Shown: positions 7,095-13,836, numbered from the stretch's first letter. The stretch is DNA of 14,242 bases from JAQGMO01 sp050954505 (GCA_050954505.1 JBPBPY010000176.1:1-14242); one strand, 5' to 3'. The notes: generated by a model not told the origin, from the letters alone. Numbers and translations: made by a program.

Positions 7095-7389
7095 GGCCGC
7101 CTCCATCATGAAAGCGGCGGTCCAGGCAGCGCATGCGCCAGGCATAGATACCGATGATCAGCACATAGGCGAGGATGGCGCCCTGGGCCGCCATGTAGAA
7201 CGACAGTGGCCAGCCGAACAGCACGACACCTGCCAGCTGGCGGGCGAAAAAAATCATGGGAAAGGTGATCAGGAACCAGCAGGACAGCAGGACGGCCGTG
7301 AGCCTGCGCGTGGCTCGCCAGTGCGCGGCGCGGCGCGCATCGGGCGCTGGCGGCAAGGAGGATTGGCCCGGGTCGGCTGGGGACATCAT
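7087..7389 (-). CDS. DUF4212 protein, symporter small subunit
   Basis: Seen: 100 aa with a short basic, Pro-rich N-terminus, membrane segment 1 at about 29-49 (ending ITFPMIFFA) and membrane segment 2 at about 58-84 (WPLSFYMAAQGAILAYVLII), followed by a basic, Gly/His-rich tail. This is the pattern of the DUF4212 / Na_symport_sm family, always found beside a large SSS protein. Known: a predicted inner-membrane partner of the transporter; the role of the small subunit is not well defined. Context: its ATG overlaps the histidine-kinase stop in an ATGA junction (7386-7389), and its own stop overlaps the symporter start by 8 nt. A second ATG directly follows the first, so the exact start is uncertain by one codon. 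Confidence 0.92.
   Translation of the reverse strand: MMSPADPGQSSLPPAPDARRAAHWRATRRLTAVLLSCWFLITFPMIFFARQLAGVVLFGWPLSFYMAAQGAILAYVLIIGIYAWRMRCLDRRFHDGGGHG
7100..7104 (-). promoter_or_regulatory. Ribosome-binding site deciding the symporter start
   Basis: On the minus strand GGAGG is followed by a 5-nt spacer and then ATG at 7094. It lies inside the last codons of the DUF4212 gene, so translation of the two subunits is probably coupled. This selects 7094 over the longer starts at 7106, 7109 and 7145. Confidence 0.8.
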
Positions 7390-8981
7390 GAAGCGGCGCT
7401 ACCGTGGCCATCTTGGCTCTGCGCCAGCGAAACGCGAAACAGCGAGCCGGGAAATCGTGCATCAGCGCAGTGGCGGTTGTTGTACAGGTCGACGGTGGCG
7501 CCATGCTGCTTGGCGATCTCGCGCACGATGGCCAGGCCCAGTCCGCTGCCGCTTTGCTGGTTGCCAAGGATGCGGTAGAAGCGTTCGAAGACATGGCTGC
7601 GCTCCGCTGCGGCAATGCCCGGGCCGGTGTCTTCAACTTCCAGCAGTGCCAGCTTGCGCGTCTGGTCGGCGCGCACCCGCACTGTCACGGTGCCATTCGA
7701 CGGCGTGTAGTGCAGGGCATTGTCGAGCAGGTTCTTGAGCAGTTCGCGCAACATGGTCGGGTCGCCCAGCACATTGACAGGCTGGTCAGGCGCTTCCAGG
7801 CCCAGGTCGATGCCGCGCGTGCGCGACAGCTGGAACCAGTCATGCGTGACCTCGCGCGCCAGTGCCGACAGCTCGACCTCGACGAACGGCGGGCCATGCG
7901 GGTCCTGGTTTTCCGCCCGCGCCAGCGCCAGCAACTGGTTCACCAGGCGGGTGGCCGCCTGCGAACTCTTCGACAACTGCATCAGCGAACGGTGGATTTC
8001 ATCCTGGCTGGTCTGGCGCAGCGCCAGTTCGGACTGCATGCGCATGCCGGCCAGGGGCGTCTTCATCTGGTGGGCAGCGTCGGCGATGAAACGTTTTTGC
8101 AGCTGGATGCTTTGCGACAGCCGCCCGAGCAGGTCGTTGAGGGAACTGACCAGCGGTGCAATTTCCTCCGGCACCTGGTTGGCCGCAATCGGGCTGAGAT
8201 CGTCGGAGCGGCGCGCACGGATGTGGCGCTGCAGTTCGGCCAGCGGCGACAGGCCGCGCGAGAGCGCAAACCAGATCAATGCCAGCGCCACCGGCAAGAT
8301 GATGAATTCCGGCAGGATCACGCCCTTGATGATCTGGTTGGCCAGCTGCAGGCGCTTGTCGAGCGTTTCGCCGACTTGCACCAGCACCAGCCGCGGTGCC
8401 GCACCGGGGGCCGTGGCGGATGCCGCGGCCGGCTGGCCCGGCTGTCCATGCTGCAGATTGACGTAGGTGTAGGCGATGCGCACCTCGGCATTGCGCATGC
8501 TGTCGTAACGCAGTTGTACCGACCAGGGCTGCGGCCGGTCTTCCTCCGCCGGTGCCGGCATGTCGCGGTCACCATCGATGACTTCGCCACCAGGCAGCGT
8601 GACCTGGTAATACACATTGTCGACATCGTCGGCGCGCAGGATATCGCGCGCCGAGCCGGGCAGGTTGGTCATGATGCGGCCATCGACCTGCTTGACCTGC
8701 TGCGCCAGCACAGTCACGCGGTCATCGAGTGCGCGGTCGAAAGGCTGGTTGGCCAGCGACTTGGCCACCAGGTAGGTGATCGCAATACTGACGGGCCACA
8801 GCAGCAGCAGCGGCACCAGCATCCAGTCCAGGATCTCGCCAAACAGCGAGCGCTGTACCGGCTCTTCCTGCTGGCCGCCGGCAAAGCCGTCGGCGCCGGC
8901 GAGGTCGGCAAAGGCCATGCAGGCGGCAGGCGCCCCCGCAGGCGCAGGCGATCCCGGGGCGCCATCGACAACGCGGCTCAT
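7386..8981 (-). CDS. TctE/QseC-like sensor histidine kinase
   Basis: Seen: 531 aa. An Ala/Pro/Gly-rich cytoplasmic N-terminus (1-45), membrane segment 1 (about 51-74), a periplasmic sensor region of the 2CSK_N type (about 75-219, with a low-complexity Gln/Ala/Pro stretch near 178-196), membrane segment 2 (about 220-240), a HAMP-like linker (241-290), the phosphoacceptor His304 in ADAAHQMKTPL, N-box NLLDNALHYTP (417-427), G1 DTGPGI (451-456), F-box ERFYRI (466-471) and G2 GSGLGLAIVREI (478-489). All catalytic motifs look intact. Context: starts 9 nt after the response-regulator stop, and its stop overlaps the DUF4212 start. Inferred role: sensing a small carboxylate or related nutrient and controlling uptake. 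The ligand is unknown, and the true start could be Met22. Confidence 0.94.
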   Translation of the reverse strand: MSRVVDGAPGSPAPAGAPAACMAFADLAGADGFAGGQQEEPVQRSLFGEILDWMLVPLLLLWPVSIAITYLVAKSLANQPFDRALDDRVTVLAQQVKQVDGRIMTNLPGSARDILRADDVDNVYYQVTLPGGEVIDGDRDMPAPAEEDRPQPWSVQLRYDSMRNAEVRIAYTYVNLQHGQPGQPAAASATAPGAAPRLVLVQVGETLDKRLQLANQIIKGVILPEFIILPVALALIWFALSRGLSPLAELQRHIRARRSDDLSPIAANQVPEEIAPLVSSLNDLLGRLSQSIQLQKRFIADAAHQMKTPLAGMRMQSELALRQTSQDEIHRSLMQLSKSSQAATRLVNQLLALARAENQDPHGPPFVEVELSALAREVTHDWFQLSRTRGIDLGLEAPDQPVNVLGDPTMLRELLKNLLDNALHYTPSNGTVTVRVRADQTRKLALLEVEDTGPGIAAAERSHVFERFYRILGNQQSGSGLGLAIVREIAKQHGATVDLYNNRHCADARFPGSLFRVSLAQSQDGHGSAAS

Positions 8982-8990
8982 CGGCTCAGG

Positions 8991-9692
8991 TCAGCCGGCA
9001 GCCGGCACGGCTTGCAGTGCGGCGTCGGAAAATTTTTCCATGCAATAGCCCAGACCGCGCACGGTTGCAATGCGCACGCCGCCAACCTCGATTTTCTTGC
9101 GCAGGCGATGCACATAGACTTCGATGGCATTGTTGCTGACTTCCTCGCCCCATTCACACAGATGGTCGACCAGCTGCTCCTTCGACACCAGCCGGCCGGT
9201 GCGCAGCAGCAGCACTTCGAGCAGGCCGAGCTCGCGCGCCGACAAGTCGAGCATTTGCTCATTCAGGTAGGCAATCCGCCCGACCTGGTCATAATTCAAG
9301 GGACCATGGCGAATGACGGCCGAACCGCCGCCTGCACCGCGCCGCGTCAGCGCCCGCACACGCGCCTCGAGTTCGGACAATGCAAACGGTTTGGCCATGA
9401 AGTCGTCGGCGCCGAGGTCCAGGCAGTTGACGCGCTGCTCGACCGTATCGGCGGCGGTCAGGATCAGCACTGGCAGATGGGAATTGCGGGCGCGCAGTTT
9501 TTTCAGCACATCGAGCCCCGGCAGCTTCGGCAACCCCAGATCGAGGATAAGCAGATCGAAATCCTGTATCGCCAGGGCAGAGTCGGCTTCCAGACCATTT
9601 TTGACGCAGTCGGTGGCATAGCCTGACTGGCGCAGCGAGCGCGTCAATCCATCGGCCAGCACGCTGTCATCTTCGGCAAGGAGGATACGCAT
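8991..9692 (-). CDS. OmpR-family response regulator (TctD-like)
   Basis: Seen: 233 aa. Receiver domain (1-115) with acidic pocket Glu7-Asp8-Asp9, phosphoacceptor Asp51 in LILDLGLP, Thr79 and Lys101; then a winged-helix DNA-binding domain (about 125-225) with DLSARELGLLEVLLL and NNAIEVYVHRLRKKIE, ending in VRGLGYCMEK. All key residues are present. Start: ATG at 9692 gives the family-typical MRILLAEDD; an in-frame GTG at 9698 is closer to the AAGAGA-like ribosome-binding site and cannot be excluded. Context: first gene of a four-gene operon with the kinase 9 nt downstream. A 16-bp palindrome at 9738-9753 lies about 45 bp upstream and may be its own operator. Confidence 0.94.
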   Translation of the reverse strand: MRILLAEDDSVLADGLTRSLRQSGYATDCVKNGLEADSALAIQDFDLLILDLGLPKLPGLDVLKKLRARNSHLPVLILTAADTVEQRVNCLDLGADDFMAKPFALSELEARVRALTRRGAGGGSAVIRHGPLNYDQVGRIAYLNEQMLDLSARELGLLEVLLLRTGRLVSKEQLVDHLCEWGEEVSNNAIEVYVHRLRKKIEVGGVRIATVRGLGYCMEKFSDAALQAVPAAG

Positions 9693-9719
9693 GGTCACAG
9701 TGTCTCTTTGATTATTATT

Positions 9720-9753
9720 GTTATAGTCTAGGTCGTTTTGCTGATGTCAGCAA
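9720..9753 (-). promoter_or_regulatory. Putative promoter and palindromic operator of the regulator operon
   Basis: TTGCTGATGTCAGCAA at 9738-9753 is a perfect inverted repeat with 7-bp arms and a 2-nt centre. On the minus strand it contains CTGACA, a -35-like hexamer, followed after 19 nt by TATAAC (9720-9725), 27 nt before the ATG at 9692. The 19-nt spacer is longer than ideal. The palindrome overlaps the presumed -35, so a bound protein could control the operon; whether this is the encoded response regulator is inference. Confidence 0.45.
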
Positions 9754-10002
9754 TGCAAGCCGAAAAATAGTCCGGCATGAAATGGAATGGGGCCGGCGCA
9801 GTAAGGCGGCCTGGCGAAATACTGGACAGGGATGGCCAGTCCGGTGGTCCTGCCCGGCGCGGGATGGTTGCCCGGGCACAGGCAGGGCCATGCCCGAGTT
9901 ATTTCTTGCAGGTTGCAGTCATGTAGCATTTCTGCCGCATTGACCATGCAATGGTTGCACAAAAGAATTTGCGTTGTATTTGATCCAGAAGTGAAGTTCA
10001 GC
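9754..10002. other. Divergent intergenic region, left of the recA promoter
   Basis: The space between the regulator start and recA is 518 bp (9693-10210). This central part has no credible ORF or RNA gene. It holds a GC-rich stretch around 9840-9895 and a short near-palindrome TGCAATGGTTGCA near 9947-9959; nothing more is recognised. Confidence 0.5.
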
Positions 10003-10031
10003 TTGCATAAAGGACTGTTTTTTTATACAGT
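10003..10031 (+). promoter_or_regulatory. recA promoter with LexA (SOS) box
   Basis: CTGTTTTTTTATACAG at 10015-10030 matches the CTGT-N8-ACAG LexA operator used in gamma- and betaproteobacteria. It sits downstream of TTGCAT (10003-10008), a -35-like hexamer, and overlaps the -10 region (TACAGT at 10026-10031 after 17 nt, or TATACA at 10024-10029 after 15 nt). The layout resembles E. coli recA, where the LexA site lies between and over the promoter elements, so SOS induction is expected. The box is 180 nt upstream of the recA ATG, leaving a long leader. Confidence 0.85.
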
Positions 10032-10112
10032 ACTGGTTGTACCGGAATCGGCGAGCAAGTTGCGCACATTCTGCCGGGTCTTCACAGGCTTCGGCGGGCA
10101 TTCCTTACTGAC

Positions 10113-10134
10113 GTTGTGCAATGGTTGTGCAATG
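10113..10134 (+). repeat. Perfect 11-bp tandem duplication in the recA leader
   Basis: GTTGTGCAATG occurs at 10113-10123 and again immediately at 10124-10134. A related TGCAATGGTTGCAC lies further upstream near 9947. The duplication is within the presumed untranslated leader of recA; its function, if any, is unknown. Confidence 0.85.
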
Positions 10135-10210
10135 TGTCAGCGCCAGCAATAACAATCTACTGCTGCATCAGCGGCGACGTTCAACTGCAGCACCAGCCAA
10201 GGATAACGAT

Positions 10211-11296
10211 ATGGAAGAAAGAAAAGCTGTGACGGGCGCCGACAAGAGCAAGGCTCTTGCCGCTGCGCTGGCGCAAATCGAAAAGCAATTCGGCAAGGGT
10301 TCGGTCATGCGCATGGCCGACGGCGCACCGGTGGAAGAGGTGCAAGTCGTGTCAACCGGTTCGCTGGGCCTGGACATCGCACTGGGTGTCGGTGGCTTGC
10401 CGCGCGGCCGGGTGGTTGAAATCTATGGTCCGGAATCTTCGGGCAAGACCACGCTGACCTTGCAGACCATTGCTGAAATGCAAAAGCTGGGTGGCACCTG
10501 TGCCTTCATCGATGCCGAGCATGCACTCGATGTCGGCTATGCGCAAAAGCTGGGCGTGAACCTTTCCGACCTGCTCATCTCGCAGCCTGACACGGGCGAA
10601 CAGGCGCTGGAAATTACCGATGCGCTGGTGCGTTCCGGCAGCGTCGACCTGATCGTCATCGATTCGGTGGCAGCATTGACGCCGCGTGCTGAAATCGAAG
10701 GCGACATGGGTGACTCATTGCCGGGCCTGCAAGCCCGTTTGATGTCCCAGGCGCTGCGCAAGCTGACTGGTTCGATCAACCGCACCAACACGCTGGTCAT
10801 TTTCATCAACCAGATCCGCATGAAGATCGGTGTCATGTTCGGCAATCCGGAAACCACCACGGGCGGGAATGCATTGAAATTCTATGCATCGGTTCGTCTC
10901 GACATCCGCCGCACCGGTTCGATCAAGTCGGGCGATGAAGTCATTGGTAATGAAACCAAGGTCAAAGTTGTCAAGAACAAGATTGCGCCGCCGTTCCGCG
11001 AAGCGCATTTCGATATCTTGTACGGAGAAGGCACTTCGCGCGAAGGCGAAATCCTTGACCTCGGTTCGGAAGAAAAGATCGTCGAAAAGTCCGGTGCCTG
11101 GTACAGCTACAATGGCGAACGCATTGGCCAGGGCAAGGACAACGCACGCAACTATCTCAAGGAACGTCCCGAATTGGCACGCGAAATCGAGAACAAGGTG
11201 CGCGTTTCGCTCGGCGTGCCGGAACTTGGTGCCATCAAGGGCGACGCTGCGGCGAAAAAGGTCAAGGAAGTCAAGGAAATCAAGGAAGGCGAATAA
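10211..11296 (+). CDS. recA: Recombinase A
   Basis: Role: forms ATP-dependent filaments on single-stranded DNA, catalyses strand exchange and triggers LexA self-cleavage. Seen: 361 aa with Walker A GPESSGKT (73-80), Walker B LIVID (147-151), DNA-binding loop L1 around EGDMGDSLPG (163-172), loop L2 around 200-220 (QIRMKIGVMFGNPETTTGG) and a C-terminal Lys/Glu-rich tail. The start at 10211 follows AAGGA (10199-10203) with 7-nt spacing; an in-frame ATG at 10121 would add a tail unlike known RecA. Regulation: LexA box at 10015-10030. Context: divergent from the two-component operon; recX does not follow directly, as it often does in betaproteobacteria. No key residue is missing. Confidence 0.99.
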   Translation: MEERKAVTGADKSKALAAALAQIEKQFGKGSVMRMADGAPVEEVQVVSTGSLGLDIALGVGGLPRGRVVEIYGPESSGKTTLTLQTIAEMQKLGGTCAFIDAEHALDVGYAQKLGVNLSDLLISQPDTGEQALEITDALVRSGSVDLIVIDSVAALTPRAEIEGDMGDSLPGLQARLMSQALRKLTGSINRTNTLVIFINQIRMKIGVMFGNPETTTGGNALKFYASVRLDIRRTGSIKSGDEVIGNETKVKVVKNKIAPPFREAHFDILYGEGTSREGEILDLGSEEKIVEKSGAWYSYNGERIGQGKDNARNYLKERPELAREIENKVRVSLGVPELGAIKGDAAAKKVKEVKEIKEGE

Positions 11297-11304
11297 GTAC
11301 GAAA

Positions 11305-11348
11305 CCTTGAGCCACGTGCCGTACCTGCTACGGCAATCAAGGCGTGGC
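11305..11348 (+). other. Structured recA 3' untranslated region
   Basis: A perfect 7-bp hairpin, TGCCGTA/TACGGCA (11317-11323 and 11329-11335, 5-nt loop), is enclosed by CCTTGA/TCAAGG (11305-11310 and 11337-11342). An alternative enclosing stem, GCCACG/CGTGGC (11311-11316 and 11343-11348), cannot be nested in the same order as the first, so the two are competing. No T-tract follows, so it is not a simple terminator. Confidence 0.55.
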
Positions 11349-11382
11349 ATTTGTTGGTACCCTGAAGGTGCTTGAACCAAGT

Positions 11383-11413
11383 GGTTGAATTGGATGGTTG
11401 ACCAGGTGGTTGA
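11383..11413 (+). repeat. Three GGTTGA repeats
   Basis: GGTTGA occurs at 11383, 11396 and 11408 (steps of 13 and 12 nt) just before the recA terminator, each preceded by T and within a loosely repeated 12-nt context. It may be leftover tandem duplication; no function is proposed. Confidence 0.6.
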
Positions 11414-11416
11414 ACT

Positions 11417-11468
11417 GCTGAAACAAAAAAACCCGAGAGCCGAAGGCTTCGGGTTTTTTTGTTTCAGC
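11417..11468. terminator. Strong bidirectional intrinsic terminator after recA
   Basis: A perfect 20-bp inverted repeat (11417-11436 with 11449-11468) contains CCCGA/TCGGG, seven A on one side and seven T on the other, capped by an inner AGCC/GGCT stem with a single bulged G and a GAA loop. The 7-nt A and T tracts form part of the stem, so it can end transcripts from either side, but the gene downstream is on the same strand as recA. It isolates recA from the DUF4404 gene. Confidence 0.93.
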
Positions 11469-11544
11469 GCAGGCAACATGACACTGCTTCGGAGTATGCT
11501 GATCATGACGCCAGCAAGACTGGCATGATGACAAAGCCGAAAAA

Positions 11545-11898
11545 ATGGATACTGAAAACCTGAAACAAAGCCTGAGCCAGCTACGTGCCGACCTGGCCAA
11601 TACATCGACCTCCGATCCGGAATTGCAGCGCATGTTATTGCAACTGGAACAAGAGATTCAGCACAAACTGGCCTTGGCAGAACGTGGCCAGGAGCAGCCG
11701 GCATGGCCGGCTGGTGAAGCGGAAACGGACATCTCGGCTGCGCCACTGGCAAGCACAAACGCGTCCGGCCTGCCGGATGAACAGCCAGGACTGGCACAAC
11801 GCACGCAGGAAATTTCTGCCAGGTTTGCAGTCGATCATCCGCGTCTGGAGCCGGTGCTGCGGGAACTCGGCGCCATTCTTGAACGTATCGGGATCTGA
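11545..11898 (+). CDS. DUF4404 family protein
   Basis: Seen: 117 aa, no signal peptide or membrane segment. The N-terminus (MDTENLKQSLSQLRADLANT) and the leucine/glutamine-rich helix that follows (LQRMLLQLEQEIQHKL) suggest a coiled coil; an Ala/Pro/Gly-rich linker (about 45-80) leads to a conserved end, ARFAVDHPRLEPVLRELGAILERIGI, which is the DUF4404 signature as I recall it. Function unknown; members are small cytosolic proteins. Context: isolated from recA by the terminator, so it needs its own promoter within about 75 bp, where a small GCCAG/CTGGC hairpin (11510-11524) is the only structure seen; the ribosome-binding site is weak. A stem-loop follows the stop codon directly. Confidence 0.8.
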   Translation: MDTENLKQSLSQLRADLANTSTSDPELQRMLLQLEQEIQHKLALAERGQEQPAWPAGEAETDISAAPLASTNASGLPDEQPGLAQRTQEISARFAVDHPRLEPVLRELGAILERIGI

Positions 11899-11900
11899 TT

Positions 11901-11947
11901 CTGCGGCGAAGCCACTCTCCGGCTTTGTTCAGCAGTGGTCGCCGCAG
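11901..11947 (+). terminator. Stem-loop after the DUF4404 gene
   Basis: Starting 3 nt after the stop codon, CTGCGGCGA (11901-11909) pairs with TCGCCGCAG (11939-11947), and CCACT (11912-11916) with AGTGG (11934-11938), a 14-bp stem with a 2-nt bulge and a 17-nt loop. There is no T-tract, so it may stabilise the mRNA end or act as a weak or Rho-linked terminator rather than a classical intrinsic one. Confidence 0.55.
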
Positions 11948-12142
11948 TCGTGTTCGATTCGGGGTACTGCAATGCAGGAGCACAAGAGCTGTGCTGGTGG
12001 AGTTATGAAGCAACGTTTATCTTGGCGCTGTGGCGCTGGGAAGGCCCCGGGAAGTCCTGCGTGTCGGTCATTGTGGCAAGGCAAATTGTAAGCATGCGTA
12101 ATTGCCGTCGCCATGCAGGCTGCACGAATGCATACTCGGTGC

Positions 12143-12526
12143 ATGGACAATTTCCGTCATTCCAGGAAGCTGGTGCAATATCTTGCACTGGTTGCCTTGC
12201 TGCTTTTTGCATTGACCGGTTGCGCAGTATACGAGCAACCGTATGGAGCTTATCAGCCAGCCTATGGTACGCCGGCAACTGAGATGCAGCAGGGCTACGC
12301 GGTCAATCCCGACGTCTATTATGCCCCCGGCAGCTACTACGTACCTGGCCCGGTTTACCAACACGCGCCCTTGTGGTTCAATTTCAATTACCGCTCCGGT
12401 GGTTATCGCCCCGATCACTGGCATGGCGGACGTGGTCCCGGCAACGGCTGGGGAGGGCATGGCTGGCGCGGCAACGGCCCACGCGGTGATGGCGGCCGTG
12501 GCGGCAGAGCAGGGCGCAACCGCTAG
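12143..12526 (+). CDS. Small Gly/His/Arg-rich lipoprotein
   Basis: Seen: 127 aa. A basic start (MDNFRHSRK), a hydrophobic stretch (10-24) and the lipobox Leu24-Thr-Gly-Cys27 mark a lipoprotein signal peptide, so the mature protein should be lipid-anchored in the envelope. The mature N-terminal half is rich in Tyr, Pro and Gln; the C-terminal half is rich in Gly, Arg, His, Trp and Asn and is probably disordered. I recognise no enzyme domain. Start: ATG at 12143 gives a normal-length signal; in-frame ATGs at 12113 and 12128 would add up to 10 residues before it, and no strong ribosome-binding site decides. Context: convergent with serC, 110 bp apart. Function unknown; His/Gly-rich tails sometimes bind metals, which is only a guess here. 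Confidence 0.75.
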   Translation: MDNFRHSRKLVQYLALVALLLFALTGCAVYEQPYGAYQPAYGTPATEMQQGYAVNPDVYYAPGSYYVPGPVYQHAPLWFNFNYRSGGYRPDHWHGGRGPGNGWGGHGWRGNGPRGDGGRGGRAGRNR

Positions 12527-12636
12527 CAGCCTGCGCAAGCCGCACAAACCGCGCATTGATATGGATGCGAGTGAAGACTGTGCGGTTCCAGGCCTGGTTT
12601 GCCAGCGGCGTTGCCGGGGTTAGCGGCATCAGCGCT

Positions 12637-13728
12637 TCAGCCTTTGGTGCGCTCGAATTCCTTCATGTAGGCAATCAGGCTCATCACCCCTTCGATCGGC
12701 ATGGCATTGTAGATCGAGGCGCGCATGCCGCCGACCACACGGTGCCCCTTGAGTTGCACCATCTGGTTTGCTTCGGCGCCCTTGAGAAAAGCATCGTTCA
12801 GGGACTCATCGGCCAGCTTGAATGGCACATTCATCCGCGAACGGTCGCCGGGCGCGACCGGGTTGCTGTAGAAATTGCTGCTGTCGAGATAGTCATACAG
12901 CAGCGCTGCCTTGGCAATATTGGTTTTTTCCATTGCCGCAATGCCACCCTGCGCCAGCAGCCATTCAAATACCAGCCCGGCAATATAGATCGAATAGGTA
13001 GGCGGTGTATTGAGCATTGAATCGGCCTGGGCCTGCAAGGTCCAGTTGAATGCCGAAGGGGTGATCGGCAGGGCGCGGTCAAGCAAGTCTTCACGCACGA
13101 TCACCAGTGTCAGGCCGGCAGGTCCAATATTCTTTTGCGCACCACCATAGATGACACCATAGCGAGAGACATCCACTGCGCGCGAGAGGATGTGCGACGA
13201 CATGTCGGCCACCAGCGGCACCTCGCCCGTGTCGGGAATGAAGTTGTATTCCACGCCGCCAATGGTTTCATTGGTACACACATGCACGTAGGCCGCATTG
13301 GGGTCGAGCTGCCAGCTCTCCTGTGGCGGTACATAGGTGAAATTGCGCTCGGCCGCCGATGCGGCAACATTCACGCGGCAATATTTACCTGCTTCCTGCA
13401 GCGATTTTTTCGACCATTCACCAGTATTAATGTAGTCAGCGCCAGTTTTTGGACCCGTTTTGCCGCCGAGTAAATTCATTGGCACCAAGGCGTTTTCTGC
13501 CATGCCGCCGCCCTGGAGGAACAGTATCTTGTAATTGTCGGGAATTGCCAGCAGCGTACGCAGATCGGCCTGGGCCTTGTCGGCGATGCCGATGAACTCG
13601 CGTCCGCGGTGGCTCATTTCCATCACCGACATGCCGCTGCCGTGCCAGTCGAGCATTTCCTCGGCGGCGCGCTGCAAGACTGCCTGGGGCAGGACCGCAG
13701 GGCCTGCGCTGAAATTAAAGATACGCAT
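12637..13728 (-). CDS. serC: Phosphoserine aminotransferase
   Basis: Role: PLP enzyme converting 3-phosphohydroxypyruvate and glutamate to phosphoserine in serine synthesis; also acts on 3-hydroxy-4-phosphohydroxythreonine-type keto acid in pyridoxal phosphate synthesis. Seen: 363 aa, the usual length. It begins MRIFNFSAGPAVLP, contains SHRG (39-42), GGGMAENALVP (73-83), NETIGGVEYN (153-162), and the PLP lysine Lys199 in YGGAQKNIGPAG. It ends in KEFERTKG. The start is the family-typical MRIFNFSAGP; a GGGA-type ribosome-binding site is weak. Context: transcribed alone from a promoter at 13757-13786. It is not next to gyrA or pheA in this window, although serC often is in Burkholderiales. Confidence 0.98.
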   Translation of the reverse strand: MRIFNFSAGPAVLPQAVLQRAAEEMLDWHGSGMSVMEMSHRGREFIGIADKAQADLRTLLAIPDNYKILFLQGGGMAENALVPMNLLGGKTGPKTGADYINTGEWSKKSLQEAGKYCRVNVAASAAERNFTYVPPQESWQLDPNAAYVHVCTNETIGGVEYNFIPDTGEVPLVADMSSHILSRAVDVSRYGVIYGGAQKNIGPAGLTLVIVREDLLDRALPITPSAFNWTLQAQADSMLNTPPTYSIYIAGLVFEWLLAQGGIAAMEKTNIAKAALLYDYLDSSNFYSNPVAPGDRSRMNVPFKLADESLNDAFLKGAEANQMVQLKGHRVVGGMRASIYNAMPIEGVMSLIAYMKEFERTKG

Positions 13729-13756
13729 GAAGTTTTCCCGTCAAATCAAGTCATCG

Positions 13757-13786
13757 ATTATGACGGAACTGTGGAAAGATGTGCAA
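13757..13786 (-). promoter_or_regulatory. Likely serC promoter
   Basis: On the minus strand TTGCAC (13781-13786) and CATAAT (13757-13762) are separated by 18 nt, close to the sigma-70 consensus. The -10 hexamer lies 28 nt before the serC ATG, allowing a short leader. The promoter sits in the 108-bp gap after the EAL gene, so serC is probably transcribed independently. Confidence 0.6.
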
Positions 13787-13836
13787 ACCGCAATGTCGCC
13801 CTCGCGCCATCGAGCCCGGCCCTTTACCGCGACCGG

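Noticed and set aside
4989..7145. Symporter starting at 7145 (718 aa)
   Set aside because: The 7094 start has GGAGG at ideal spacing and a normal overlap with DUF4212; the extra residues have no transporter character.
5004..9626. Two plus-strand frames of over 700 codons (5004-7157, 7404-9626)
   Set aside because: Both are antisense to well-recognised genes (symporter; kinase and regulator); their Gln/His/Arg-rich products show no domain.
10121..10210. recA starting at 10121
   Set aside because: Would add about 30 residues unlike RecA; AAGGA precedes the 10211 ATG at correct spacing.
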